DNA of 64,000 nucleotides, from assembly GCF_025642155.1 (NCBI RefSeq), contig NZ_CP106798.1:1178001-1242000 (forward strand). The letters are read 5' to 3'. This DNA is from Streptomyces sp. HUAS 15-9. GTDB lineage: Bacteria; Actinomycetota; Actinomycetes; Streptomycetales; Streptomycetaceae. The position numbers were made by a program, and so were the translations under genes. Positions 8,234-16,801 of this stretch are shown in pieces. The notes under the pieces were generated by a model. It had not been told where the DNA came from. It saw only the letters and a list, made by a program, of their open reading frames with translations, and ran no database searches. Numbering within the stretch: the stretch's first letter is position 1; each line of letters begins with the position of its first letter.

Positions 8234-9786
8234 CAGCGGTCTCCTTCCACGGCGGCCTCGGCCGCCGCTGTGGTCTGTGAGCGGCCGCCGGAGGGATCGG
8301 CCTCCGCGGCCTGTTCCTCGCTCGCGGCCTGTTCCTCGGCCGCGAGCGTCACCTCGTCCGCCGCCGGAATGCCGACGGCCAGCGGTCCGAAGGCCAGGCG
8401 CAGGTCGACGGTGCCGCCCTCGCCCCTGACCAGGGCCAGCGGCGCGAAGTGCCGGGCGATCCCGGCGGGCGCCGTCAGCAGGGGGCGGCGGGCCGGGTCG
8501 GCGGGCCACTCGACGCTGCCGGTGGCGGTGCGGGCGGGGATCAGCCAGTGGTCGCCGGTGCGGTAGCCGCCGCCCTTGGCGAAGTACACCTCGACACCGT
8601 CCTCCAGGGGCAGCCACTCCCCCTCGGTGACGGGCACCCCGCCGCCCTTCAGGACAGCGGTACGGCCCTTGCGCCGCGGCCCCTCGCGGTGGTCCCAGCG
8701 ACGCAGGAACGGATGCAGAGGCGGCAGCCGTCCCACGCCCGGGTCCGGTTCGCCGGAGAGGCGGACGCGCCGGCCCGGCAGGTCCAGTTCCTCGACCCGC
8801 AGCAGGGGCAGCGGTTCGAGGCGGGAGGCGTACGCGGTGTCGGTGAACTCGACGAGGTCACCGACGTCCAGGTCCAGCTTGTCGTCGAGGCCGAGGGTGG
8901 CCAACTGCACCCAGGTGCCGTCGAGTTCGTCGACCGGGAAGACCACGGAGCCGTTCTCCCGGGACCACTTGAAGGTGGCGTCCTTCGCCTCGCCGCGCGC
9001 GTGCACCTCCACCCGGTACAGCTGGTTCTCGGGGCCGCGGTAGCGGGCGTCGGGCCGGACCAGGCACGGGTCCTCGTCGGCGTGCTCGGGCCGCTCGCTG
9101 CGGGCGGCGAGCCGCGCCGAGGGGGCGGCCTGGCGCTGCGCCCAGCGGTCGAAGGCGGCGCGCACCACCTCCTTGGAGGGTTCGGCATCCTCGATCTCCA
9201 GCTCGGCCAGGGACAGCGGCAGGACCTGCCAGACGACCTTGGCGCGGACGGCGGTGTCGGGCAGTGCGGCGCCGAGGGCGACCTCGCGCAGCGCCGGGTC
9301 CTCGGCTGCCGAGACGGCGCGCTCCCACACCTTCAGGTAGACCAGGAACGGTGTCTGGGCGGGCGAGGGCAGCCGGTCGCCGGGCTTCTCCGGGTCGCGG
9401 AAGCCGTCGGGCTGGTTCCAGTAGTCCCAGTACGTCTCCGCCGTCGGCGCCGGCTCCGGTTCCGCGGCGTCCTCGTCCGGCACGGGCGTGCCGGGTGCCG
9501 GGCGGTCCGCGTCGCACAGGATGCCGTCCACGTAGTAGCGGCCTCCGTGGATGTACAGGGTGTCGATGTCGTGCTTGCCGCCCACGTACTCGATGCGGAA
9601 GCCGGTCGCGTCGCGCGGTCCGCCGTGCCGGCCGATCAGGTCCGCGGTGAGGGTACGGGCCCGGTGGAGCTGGATCGCGGTCTGCTCGTTGAGGTCGGCG
9701 TCGAGCTGGACGCGGCCCTGCTGGGCGAGGACCGCCGAGTAGTGCCGCTCCGGACGGAACGTGGCGCGGGAGAGGTCAGCGTGCAT
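8233..9786 (-). CDS. DUF6519 domain protein, eCIS-associated
   Basis: 517 residues. The N-terminus (MHADLSRATFRPERHYSAV) is the signature of DUF6519, a family found next to baseplate and tail genes of actinobacterial contractile injection systems. The segment around residues 240-300 has a YRVEVH...FKWSRENGS motif. The C-terminal ~45 residues are Ala/Glu-rich and probably disordered. Its exact role in the particle is not known; a structural or cargo-linked part is plausible. It lies between the tail protein (58 bp upstream) and the amidase (TGATG overlap), all in one transcription unit. Confidence 0.85.
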   Translation of the reverse strand: MHADLSRATFRPERHYSAVLAQQGRVQLDADLNEQTAIQLHRARTLTADLIGRHGGPRDATGFRIEYVGGKHDIDTLYIHGGRYYVDGILCDADRPAPGTPVPDEDAAEPEPAPTAETYWDYWNQPDGFRDPEKPGDRLPSPAQTPFLVYLKVWERAVSAAEDPALREVALGAALPDTAVRAKVVWQVLPLSLAELEIEDAEPSKEVVRAAFDRWAQRQAAPSARLAARSERPEHADEDPCLVRPDARYRGPENQLYRVEVHARGEAKDATFKWSRENGSVVFPVDELDGTWVQLATLGLDDKLDLDVGDLVEFTDTAYASRLEPLPLLRVEELDLPGRRVRLSGEPDPGVGRLPPLHPFLRRWDHREGPRRKGRTAVLKGGGVPVTEGEWLPLEDGVEVYFAKGGGYRTGDHWLIPARTATGSVEWPADPARRPLLTAPAGIARHFAPLALVRGEGGTVDLRLAFGPLAVGIPAADEVTLAAEEQAASEEQAAEADPSGGRSQTTAAAEAAVEGDR

Positions 9787-9844
9787 GGAAGGGGTCCCCC
9801 TGGTTCGGGATGTCTCGGATCAGGCGTAGGAGGTGCGGCTCGGC

Positions 9845-12058
9845 TCACGTCACGAAGAAGATCCCGGCGTCGGTGCCCGCGGGCGTGTACTCGGCGAGGC
9901 GGGCCCGCAGACCGTCCTCGCGCTGCGGCCGGTACAGGTCGTGGAAGGCGCCGAGTTCGGCGCCGTCGTCCGCGCCGCGCCGAATCTCCTCGGCGCACCG
10001 GTTCGCCAACTGCCCGTACCAGGGCGCCCCATAGCGTTCCGATGCGAACAACGGCCGTACACGTGCGGCCTGTTCGGGTCCGGCCAGGTCCGGCCGGCAG
10101 CGGTAGCGGCGCGGGGTGCGTGAGCCGGGCGGGACGTACGAGTACCGCATGCAGCCGATGCCGCGCCGGGCCACGTGCAGCCGGCCGGTGAGGACCGAGT
10201 TCTCGGCGATCCGTAAGGCGTGCGTGTGGATCTCGCCGATCACGGTCGTCCGGTGCAGATGGAGCACGACGTGGGCGTGGCGGCAGTCCGGTGCGGAGAG
10301 GGCCTCGCGGTCGTGGCCGGTGGCGTCCAGGACGCTGTCGCGCAGGTGGATGTCGAGGGGGTCCTCCGCGACCTCGTCGCCGATGACCTCGATGGTGCCG
10401 AGGATGCTGTGCTCGATCTGGAGGCAGGCGGTGGTGCGTTCCAGGACGATGCTGGGCTCGTCGGGCGAGTGTGGCTCGCACTCGGGCTCCAGCGACCAGC
10501 CCGGCACCAGTGTGGAGTGCCGGACGACGACGGCGCCCATCGGGCCGGTGATGTTGATGCCGCGTCCGGCGACCAGCAGCCCGTCGAGGACCAGGCGGGG
10601 CCGCTCGTGCGGGGCGCAGTCGTCGGACACCGCACGGATGTTGAGGGCGTCGGGGCGGTTGCTGTACCAGTCGAGCAGCCGGATCACCGGTCGGGTGCCC
10701 TCGGCCGCCCGCAGTTCCAGCCGGTCGCCCGGATCGAGGTCGAAGTCCAGCTGCTCCTGGTAGGCGCCGCTGTGCGTGATCTCGATGATGCCGGTGCGGT
10801 CCGGGCTGCGCGCGTCCTGCCAGGCGCGGTAGGCGTCCATGATCCTGCGGTACGGCTGCTGAGGGCCGACGCGGTAGAGGTCGGCGTCGGGCCGGGGCTC
10901 GCGGTCCGCGCGCTCGTACTCGCCGCCGCCCATGTCGGCGACGGACGCGTGGTGGTAGTCCACCCATACGCCCTGCCGGGGCGCCGACCGCGACCCGAAG
11001 GCGATCCGGCCCAGCTCCGGGTCGACGGCGATCTGGCCGCGCCTGGGGCGGTAGCGCCAGTCGGAGAGGTCCGCGACCACGATGTCGGACGGCGGTACGG
11101 GCCGGTCCTCGCCGTCGCGCCGGATGACGAGGCTCTTGCCGGGGCCGTAGTAGTCGGCGAGCCGGTCGTGCAGCAGGCGGCGGGTGATGAACGCCGGGAC
11201 GTTGTCGACGGCGGCGGTGGGGGTCCCCCCGCTCGAGCGAAGTCGAGAGTGGGGGAGGGCGGGTGAGGGTTCCGGGACGGGCTTGGTGACCAGGGGGGTG
11301 TCGTTGCCGAGGATGGAGAAGGTGTAGAGGTTGCGGGCGCGGTCGATGCAGTAGGCCGGGGAGGCGGTGAGGGAGTGGGACTTCAGCCGCCAGACGAAGA
11401 GCCCGACCCCGGCGCAAGTCCAACCGCTTTGCCTCCGGGACGAGTCGGCACGGCGTACGTCAACGGTCCTGGCCGCCTCGTCGAACGGGCCGCCCGCGAG
11501 GGCGAGTCCCGCGCCGTCGCGCAGGTCGAGGAGGCGGCCGCGCTCCCCTCGCCGGCCGGTGCCGTACAGCTTCACCGGCTGGGTGTGGGCCACGTGCCGG
11601 GACAACTCGACCGCGCGGGCGGGCCACTCGGCCACCTGCTCGGCGAGTTCCTCCAGCAGGTGGAGGGTGCCCTTGCGGCGGCGGTGGGCGACGGTGGCGG
11701 CCACGTCCGCGCGCGGGGCGATGGCCTCGGCCAGGGCGTCCCGGCCGCCGCCGTGCAGACCGGTGGTGAGGACGCGTTCGTAGCCCGGCAGGGTGCGATA
11801 GCCCACGAGGTCGCCGAGGTACGGCAGCACCCAGGGGGCCGCGGTCTCCACGAACAGATCCTCGTAGCCCTGCTGGACCCCGTCGCGGACCCGGTCGAGC
11901 TGCTCGGCGATCACGGCGAGCAGGGCGCGCAGCGGCTCGCCCTCCTCGGCGTCGCGCAGCCGGTGCCAGCGGGGCAGCAGCTCCGCGAGCCCGTCGGGCT
12001 CCCGGGGCTTGACCGGGGCCGACGTCTCCAACTGGACATCCGGCGAATGCGCGGCCAT
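9845..12058 (-). CDS. eCIS tail/baseplate-associated protein (P2 gpI-like N-terminus, beta-helix C-terminus)
   Basis: 737 residues. The N-terminal ~190 residues resemble phage tail protein I-like modules (LPRWHRLRDAEEG..., PWVLPYLGDLVGYR, RRRKGTLHLLEELAEQVA), which link baseplate to fibres or outer parts. The rest is rich in beta strands with hydrophobic periodicity (LVLDGLLVAGRGINITGPMG, TTACLQIEHSILGTIEVIG), like right-handed parallel beta-helix proteins. ATG at 12058 overlaps the stop of the baseplate gene as TGATG. A palindromic repeat at ~11217-11259 is read in frame as extra Pro/Ser/Arg-rich residues. Function as part of a particle is doubtful here because sheath and tube genes are missing. 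Confidence 0.8.
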   Translation of the reverse strand: MAAHSPDVQLETSAPVKPREPDGLAELLPRWHRLRDAEEGEPLRALLAVIAEQLDRVRDGVQQGYEDLFVETAAPWVLPYLGDLVGYRTLPGYERVLTTGLHGGGRDALAEAIAPRADVAATVAHRRRKGTLHLLEELAEQVAEWPARAVELSRHVAHTQPVKLYGTGRRGERGRLLDLRDGAGLALAGGPFDEAARTVDVRRADSSRRQSGWTCAGVGLFVWRLKSHSLTASPAYCIDRARNLYTFSILGNDTPLVTKPVPEPSPALPHSRLRSSGGTPTAAVDNVPAFITRRLLHDRLADYYGPGKSLVIRRDGEDRPVPPSDIVVADLSDWRYRPRRGQIAVDPELGRIAFGSRSAPRQGVWVDYHHASVADMGGGEYERADREPRPDADLYRVGPQQPYRRIMDAYRAWQDARSPDRTGIIEITHSGAYQEQLDFDLDPGDRLELRAAEGTRPVIRLLDWYSNRPDALNIRAVSDDCAPHERPRLVLDGLLVAGRGINITGPMGAVVVRHSTLVPGWSLEPECEPHSPDEPSIVLERTTACLQIEHSILGTIEVIGDEVAEDPLDIHLRDSVLDATGHDREALSAPDCRHAHVVLHLHRTTVIGEIHTHALRIAENSVLTGRLHVARRGIGCMRYSYVPPGSRTPRRYRCRPDLAGPEQAARVRPLFASERYGAPWYGQLANRCAEEIRRGADDGAELGAFHDLYRPQREDGLRARLAEYTPAGTDAGIFFVT
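11217..11259. repeat. Palindromic GC-rich repeat inserted in frame in tail-protein gene
   Basis: The segment GGGGGTCCCCCCGCTCGAG followed by CGAAGTCGAGAGTGGGGGAG is a dispersed repeat type known from streptomycete intergenic DNA. It is symmetric (CTCGA/TCGAG and GGGGG/CCCCC arms). Here it lies inside a coding sequence without breaking the frame and adds about 13 residues between the tail and beta-helix parts. Confidence 0.6.
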
Positions 12059-15000
12059 CACTTGACCTCCGTGAGAATCAGGGTGTCCGCGGCCCGTGCC
12101 GACAGCAGAGCGAGCTGGGCGGGGCGGATGCCGCGGAAGACGAACACCGTCCGGCCCTTCGCCAAGGGCCGGGTGTCGGTGATGTCGGGGTTGAGGCACA
12201 GGAGTTGGGCGAGCGGGATGCCGTACCGGGCGCAGACGGCCGACAGGGTCTCGCCGTGCTCGTCGCGGACGGTGTGGGTGCGCTCCTCGTACGTGGCCTG
12301 GTGCGCCGGTACGGACGGCCCGGGTGTGCCGGGTCCGGTGAGCAGCGCGGTGAGCTCCTCCGGGCCGGCCGAGGCGGGGACCCCGGTGAGGACGTCGACG
12401 TCCACGTGGTCGACGCCGGGTACGGAGTGCGCCGTGGCCAGCAGCTCGGAGAGCCGGGCGGGCTGCCCCAGTTCCCGGCCCTCGTAGCCGAGCCGTCGCA
12501 ACAGGGCCTGACGCAGCCGCGGTTCGACGATCTCCCAGGAGTGGTCCGGAGCGACCTTCACCTTGGCGGCGACCAGCAGCAGGACGAGTTCGCGCACGTC
12601 CACGCGGACCGGGAGGTTCGGGTCTCCGTACTCCGTCAGCGCCCCGCGCAGGGCGCGCAGCAGGTCGGAGTCGTCGGCGATCGGGACGTCGTCGGTGCCC
12701 GCTACCGTCACATGCAGCACGCGCCGGCGTCCGTCGAACAGCTCGCGGGCCGCGGCCCGGCCGATGCCCGCCCGTGAGCGGGCGAAGTCCTCGTAGTCCG
12801 CCGGGGAGACCAGCCGGTCCAGGGCGGAGACGGCGAGCGGGACGGTACGGCGGGTGAGGCCCGGCCCGTCCGCGTCCGCGCCGCCCGTGGCCGGACGGGG
12901 GTTGGTGACCGCGGTGACACCGAGCGGCCGGGTGAGGGGCTGGGTGATCCGGTCGGCCGGGACGTCGGCGGCCCGGCCGGTGCCGAAGCGGTAGCGGGCG
13001 CGCACGTTCTCGTGGCCGCTGGGCAGCCGCGCGCCGTGGACGCCGTCGCCGAAGGTGACGGTGGTCCGGCCGTCGGACGCGGTGCCCGTGATGTACACCC
13101 GCTCGGTCGGACCGCGCCCGGCGAGACTGTCGGCCTCGTGCCACAGCACCCCGTCGACACGCACCTCCAGGACGGGGGTTGCGCCGAGCGAAGCGAGATG
13201 GGGGTACCCGCGGCCGAAGGCTGGGGGAGGATTGTCCGCGGCGAGCCAGGTCAGCGGGGACTGCCAGAGCGCGAAGGTCTGGTTGACGCGGTCGGAGTCC
13301 CCGCTGCCGATGGCCTCCTCGCGGCTCTCGCCGTGAGTGGCCTCGACGACGTTGCCGAGGATCCGGACGCTCGCGCGGCGATAGCGGTGGACGAGGTCGG
13401 CGGTGAGGGTCAGCCGGGTGTGCACGTGGTCGCCGGGCAGCCGTGGATCGACGGCCGGGTCGGCGGCGGCGAGCGTGACCACCTCGGTGGCCGTGACACC
13501 GGTCGCGCCCGGGATGTCGGCGCGCTCGCCGCTCACGACGAGAGTACGGCCGGGGCGCAACCCGTCGTACAGCTCGGCGAGTTCGATCTCGTTGCCGTGC
13601 ACGTCCTCGCCGAGCGGCTCGTCGGCGGGGCGCAGCGGCTCACCCGCCGCGTGCACCGTGGTGTCGCGGATGTGGGAGAGCAGGACGTCGAACTCGTCCA
13701 GCCAGGGATCGGCGAGGGTGAGTTCCGTGCCGCGGCCGGTGATGCCGTAGTCGGAGTACGCCGCGGTGCGCGCCGCCGCGACCTGAGTGGTGACGAAGGC
13801 CAGCTTGGCGTCGCCGGGTACGGTGGCTCCCTTGGCCGGGCGCTGGACGGCCACCCAGCTGCCGACCGTGATGCCGTCGTGCACGCTGTCCAGCTGGAGG
13901 ACACGGAAGTTGACCGGCTCCGGCTTGCTCGCGATGACGACCTCGACGTTGGGCTCGGTGCTGCCCATGGTGTACCTGAGGGACACCTCGTACTCCCCGT
14001 GGGTGACCTGCACGGGCGCCCCGGGGCGCAGGGTGAACTCCTGCGGTGTGCCGTTGTGGATGCCCACATGGACCGTGCCGTCCTCCTCCGGCCGGGACAC
14101 GAACAGGGTGCGCTCGGGCAGGCCGGAGTGGAGACGGGCGGTGACGCCGGGCTCCTCGGCGACGGCCGGGCGGCGGTTGAGCCAGCTCAGTTCGCGGTCC
14201 TGGGCGGCGCGGGTCGACAGGTCGACCTGGCCGGGGCCGAGCGGGAACGTGAGCTGCTGGGTGACGGGCAGGTTCTCGGCACGCTGGTCGGAGCTGCTGC
14301 CCTCGACGTACTGGAACTCCGCCCGGACCGGCACCTTGCCCGCGGTGTCGTACACCACGCGCATGCTCGCCAGCACCGCGCCCGTCAGCGGCCAGTCCGC
14401 GGTGCGGATGACCCGGCCGCGGTCGTCCTGGACAGGCTTCAGCGGGGCCGTGGCGCCGAAGGGGGCCGCGGTGACGCGCATCACGAGCAGCTCCCGAAGC
14501 AGCTGCGCGGTGCCCGGGGCGGCGGCCGTACGCCAGGCCGGGTAGAGGCTGCCGAGCCCCGGGTCGAGGGCCGTGAGGAGACGGGCGGTGTCGGTGCCGG
14601 GACGGTGGGGGCGGCCGCCTGCACGGGGTGCGGGGGCGGTGGAGCGCAGGGCGGGAAGGATCCTGCTCAGGGTCTGGAGGGCGGCGTGGTGGGGGTCGCG
14701 GGCCGTTCCCTTCTGCGCATCGGTGCCGACCACCGCCCCGGACAAGGCGTCGGAAGCGGCAGTATCGGCAAGCTGCGCGGGCGCCAACTCTCCCGCCCGC
14801 TCGGCGAGTTCCGCCAGCACCGCCTCCAGCTGCTCGAACCACGCCGCCACGTCCTCGTACGGCTCGGCGAGCACCTGGGCCTCGCCCAGGCGGGCGACGG
14901 GGTCCGCGAGGCGGGTCGCGAGGCCGCCCGGGGTCTTGATGCCGTCCAGGTCGGCCCGCAGCGGGGCGAGGACCTGGTCGTCGAAGTCCTCGATCAGCCG

Positions 15001-15573
15001 GCTGACCGGACGGGGGTTGGGGACCTCCGGCGTGGGGGGCTCGTCGCCCGGCTCGCCCGGCTCGCCCGGGTCCACCGGCCCCGCGGTCCAGCGCCGTACC
15101 TCGTCGACGAGTTCCTTCAACGCGGGCGGGGCCGACTTGGGCAGGGAGATCGCGGTGATCTCTTCCTCACGGTCGATCCGGACGTTCACGACGGGCAGCA
15201 GTTTCCGTTCCCCGCCCGCCTGTTCACCGAAGACGAAGAGCAACTGGTCGCCGGTCCGCAGGGAGTTCGCCGTGCCCTCGACGAACAGCTGCGAGCGGCG
15301 GTCGAGGTCGTCGGGGGTGATCAGGGAGGGACGGCGGCGCCGCACCTTCAGCTCGTTCCAGTCCCAGCGGGCGGTGAGGTCGCGGCCGGTCTCGAAGGTC
15401 AGGGACTGCTCGTCGGCGGAGGCGGGCACGCTGTGGCTGCGCGCGCCGCGCGGGATCAGCACCGGCATGGCCTCGGCGCGCGGATCGCGTTCGAGGGTGT
15501 AGGCGAGATGAGTGCCGGCCGCCACACCGGGTCGCGGGCGGTGGCCGACGAGCCGGCCGAGGAGCACCAGCAT
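12058..15573 (-). CDS. eCIS baseplate assembly protein (baseplate J-like) with C-terminal LysM; N-terminally truncated
   Basis: 1171 residues from ATG 15573. The region near residues 800-960 has baseplate-J features (TVTFGDGVHGARLPSG; later a TNPRPATGG loop and SPADYEDFARS). The last ~50 residues form a LysM domain (TLSAVCARYGIPLAQL, LCLNPDI). Homologues I know begin with about 110-130 more residues, ending in a phrase like FYQERIANE...LRTATERRS before the segment LVGHRPRPGVAAG. Here that segment starts only 8 residues after the Met, no upstream frame encodes the missing part, and no ribosome site is seen. The 5' end therefore appears deleted and the protein is probably non-functional in a baseplate. 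Confidence 0.78.
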   Translation of the reverse strand: MLVLLGRLVGHRPRPGVAAGTHLAYTLERDPRAEAMPVLIPRGARSHSVPASADEQSLTFETGRDLTARWDWNELKVRRRRPSLITPDDLDRRSQLFVEGTANSLRTGDQLLFVFGEQAGGERKLLPVVNVRIDREEEITAISLPKSAPPALKELVDEVRRWTAGPVDPGEPGEPGDEPPTPEVPNPRPVSRLIEDFDDQVLAPLRADLDGIKTPGGLATRLADPVARLGEAQVLAEPYEDVAAWFEQLEAVLAELAERAGELAPAQLADTAASDALSGAVVGTDAQKGTARDPHHAALQTLSRILPALRSTAPAPRAGGRPHRPGTDTARLLTALDPGLGSLYPAWRTAAAPGTAQLLRELLVMRVTAAPFGATAPLKPVQDDRGRVIRTADWPLTGAVLASMRVVYDTAGKVPVRAEFQYVEGSSSDQRAENLPVTQQLTFPLGPGQVDLSTRAAQDRELSWLNRRPAVAEEPGVTARLHSGLPERTLFVSRPEEDGTVHVGIHNGTPQEFTLRPGAPVQVTHGEYEVSLRYTMGSTEPNVEVVIASKPEPVNFRVLQLDSVHDGITVGSWVAVQRPAKGATVPGDAKLAFVTTQVAAARTAAYSDYGITGRGTELTLADPWLDEFDVLLSHIRDTTVHAAGEPLRPADEPLGEDVHGNEIELAELYDGLRPGRTLVVSGERADIPGATGVTATEVVTLAAADPAVDPRLPGDHVHTRLTLTADLVHRYRRASVRILGNVVEATHGESREEAIGSGDSDRVNQTFALWQSPLTWLAADNPPPAFGRGYPHLASLGATPVLEVRVDGVLWHEADSLAGRGPTERVYITGTASDGRTTVTFGDGVHGARLPSGHENVRARYRFGTGRAADVPADRITQPLTRPLGVTAVTNPRPATGGADADGPGLTRRTVPLAVSALDRLVSPADYEDFARSRAGIGRAAARELFDGRRRVLHVTVAGTDDVPIADDSDLLRALRGALTEYGDPNLPVRVDVRELVLLLVAAKVKVAPDHSWEIVEPRLRQALLRRLGYEGRELGQPARLSELLATAHSVPGVDHVDVDVLTGVPASAGPEELTALLTGPGTPGPSVPAHQATYEERTHTVRDEHGETLSAVCARYGIPLAQLLCLNPDITDTRPLAKGRTVFVFRGIRPAQLALLSARAADTLILTEVK
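13174..13230. repeat. Second palindromic repeat, read in frame within baseplate gene
   Basis: A 57-bp segment with the streptomycete dispersed-repeat signature (GCCGAGCGAAGCGAGATGGG, then GGTACCCGCGGCCGAAGGC and TGGGGGAGG) sits inside the baseplate gene. It is exactly 19 codons long, so the frame is kept and the protein gains a Pro/Gly-rich stretch (around PPPAFGRGYPHLASLGATP) in the middle of conserved sequence. Confidence 0.6.
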
Positions 15574-15946
15574 TGATGCGCGCGGAGTTGACGGAACAAG
15601 GTGCCTTCCGGCCACCCCCGGAGAAGGTTTTGTGAAGGTCAATTCCCGGTATTCACACGCCACGCCCCCGCGCCCTCGACAGCCGGTGCACAGCTTCTGC
15701 ACAGCGGCCGTCCGCGCGGGGAGGCGGTCGGATCCCGGCTCCTGCGGGAACCCCCAAGGACGCCGCGCGGCGGTGGCGCGCGGGCCTGCACACCATCTCC
15801 AGGCCTTCTCCAGTCGTACACAATCCACGGTGGCCGGTTCCACCAAGGTCACCTCCACGGACCGTCGTCTCCACCGGCCCGGGGCGTTGTCAGTGGGCTC
15901 CTCTACAGTTCCCGTCACTTGATCACTGCGGTGCGGGGAGGCACGT
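15574..15946. other. 373-bp gap between headless eCIS operon and DUF4132 operon
   Basis: No gene was recognised on either strand. The minus-strand frame stays open but its translation is not protein-like, and no remnant of the missing baseplate N-terminus or of sheath/tube genes was found in any frame. It must hold the promoter of the plus-strand DUF4132-MoxR operon, whose first gene has a GGGGAGG ribosome site at 15935-15941. The deletion junction that removed the rest of the eCIS locus should be near 15573. Confidence 0.55.
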
Positions 15947-16801
15947 ATGGGGTGGGTTCCGGCGGGCGGCTACGAGGTCGCCCTCGACGGCGGAAGGGTG
16001 GTGTGCCGCAACGCCGCCGGACGGCGGCTGAAGTCCGTTCCGGCCAAGCTTGCTGACGATCCGGCGGTGACGGGGCTTCGGCAGCTCGCCGAGTGGCTGG
16101 AGCGGCACGACCGCCAGTGTCTGGCCGATGTCGAGCGGTGGATGGTGCGCTCGCTCCCGGTGCCGCGCGCCGTCCTCGCCGGGGTCTGGCCGGATCCCGC
16201 CTGGCAGTCCGCGCTGCGCGACGTCGTCGTGACGGGCGCCGACGGAGAGGTCGCCGGGTTCCTGAGGGACGCCGACCCCGAGCGCGGACTCGGTCTGGTC
16301 GACCTCGACGGCGACACCGTGCGCATCACCCCCGACCTCGTCCGCATCCCGCACCCCGTGCTCCTCGACGACCTGGAGGAGCTGCGGGAGTTCGCCGTCG
16401 AACTCGGCGTCGAGCAGCGTGCCCAGCAGCTCTTCCGCGAGGTGTGGCACCGCCCGGCCGCGCTCGACGCCGAGGGCACTCAGGTCGAGGAGTACGCGGG
16501 CGGGGCCTTCAAGGAGCTGCGGTTCCTGCACGGCAGGGCGGCGCAGCTGGGCTACCGCGTGCGCGGGGGACACGCCGTCTGCTCCGTGCTGGAGGACGGC
16601 TGCGCCGCCGAGGCCCGCGTGTGGATCGGCGACTACGACGGCTACGAGGAGACCGAGACCGGTCCCCTCATGTGGACGGACTCCGCGGGCCGGGCGTTGA
16701 AGCTCGGTCAGGTCGGGCCGGTCGCCTGGTCGGAGGGCATGCGCATGGCGGCGGCGCTGTACGCGGGGCGGGACATCGAGGACGAGGAGCGGGCGGCATG
16801 A
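15947..16801 (+). CDS. DUF4132-like protein, first gene of MoxR/vWA operon
   Basis: 284 residues. The N-terminus (MGWVPAGGYEVALDGGRVVCR) and the segment RRLKSVPAKLADDPAVTGLRQ followed by a long charged helix resemble the start of DUF4132 domains, which occur in large bacterial proteins of unknown function. Here the domain stands alone. No signal peptide or membrane helix is seen, so it is cytosolic. The ATG has a strong GGGGAGG site. It overlaps the next gene by ATGA, so both are made together, and it heads a five- or six-gene operon with MoxR, DUF5682-vWA and SWIM proteins. Confidence 0.78.
   Translation: MGWVPAGGYEVALDGGRVVCRNAAGRRLKSVPAKLADDPAVTGLRQLAEWLERHDRQCLADVERWMVRSLPVPRAVLAGVWPDPAWQSALRDVVVTGADGEVAGFLRDADPERGLGLVDLDGDTVRITPDLVRIPHPVLLDDLEELREFAVELGVEQRAQQLFREVWHRPAALDAEGTQVEEYAGGAFKELRFLHGRAAQLGYRVRGGHAVCSVLEDGCAAEARVWIGDYDGYEETETGPLMWTDSAGRALKLGQVGPVAWSEGMRMAAALYAGRDIEDEERAA

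Noticed and set aside
9845..13144. A single 1099-residue minus-strand protein spanning tail and baseplate regions
   Set aside because: The part above 12058 is a shadow of the baseplate gene in another frame; the tail protein clearly begins at ATG 12058, which overlaps the baseplate stop.
15574..15918. Extending the baseplate protein upstream to 15918
   Set aside because: The in-frame sequence lacks any similarity to the expected baseplate N-terminus and has the composition of a random GC-rich frame.
16093..16797. N-terminal extension of the giant protein into the DUF4132 gene
   Set aside because: The extension is Arg/Gly/Pro-rich antisense-like translation of the DUF4132 gene; the ATGA overlap at 16798 gives the natural start.
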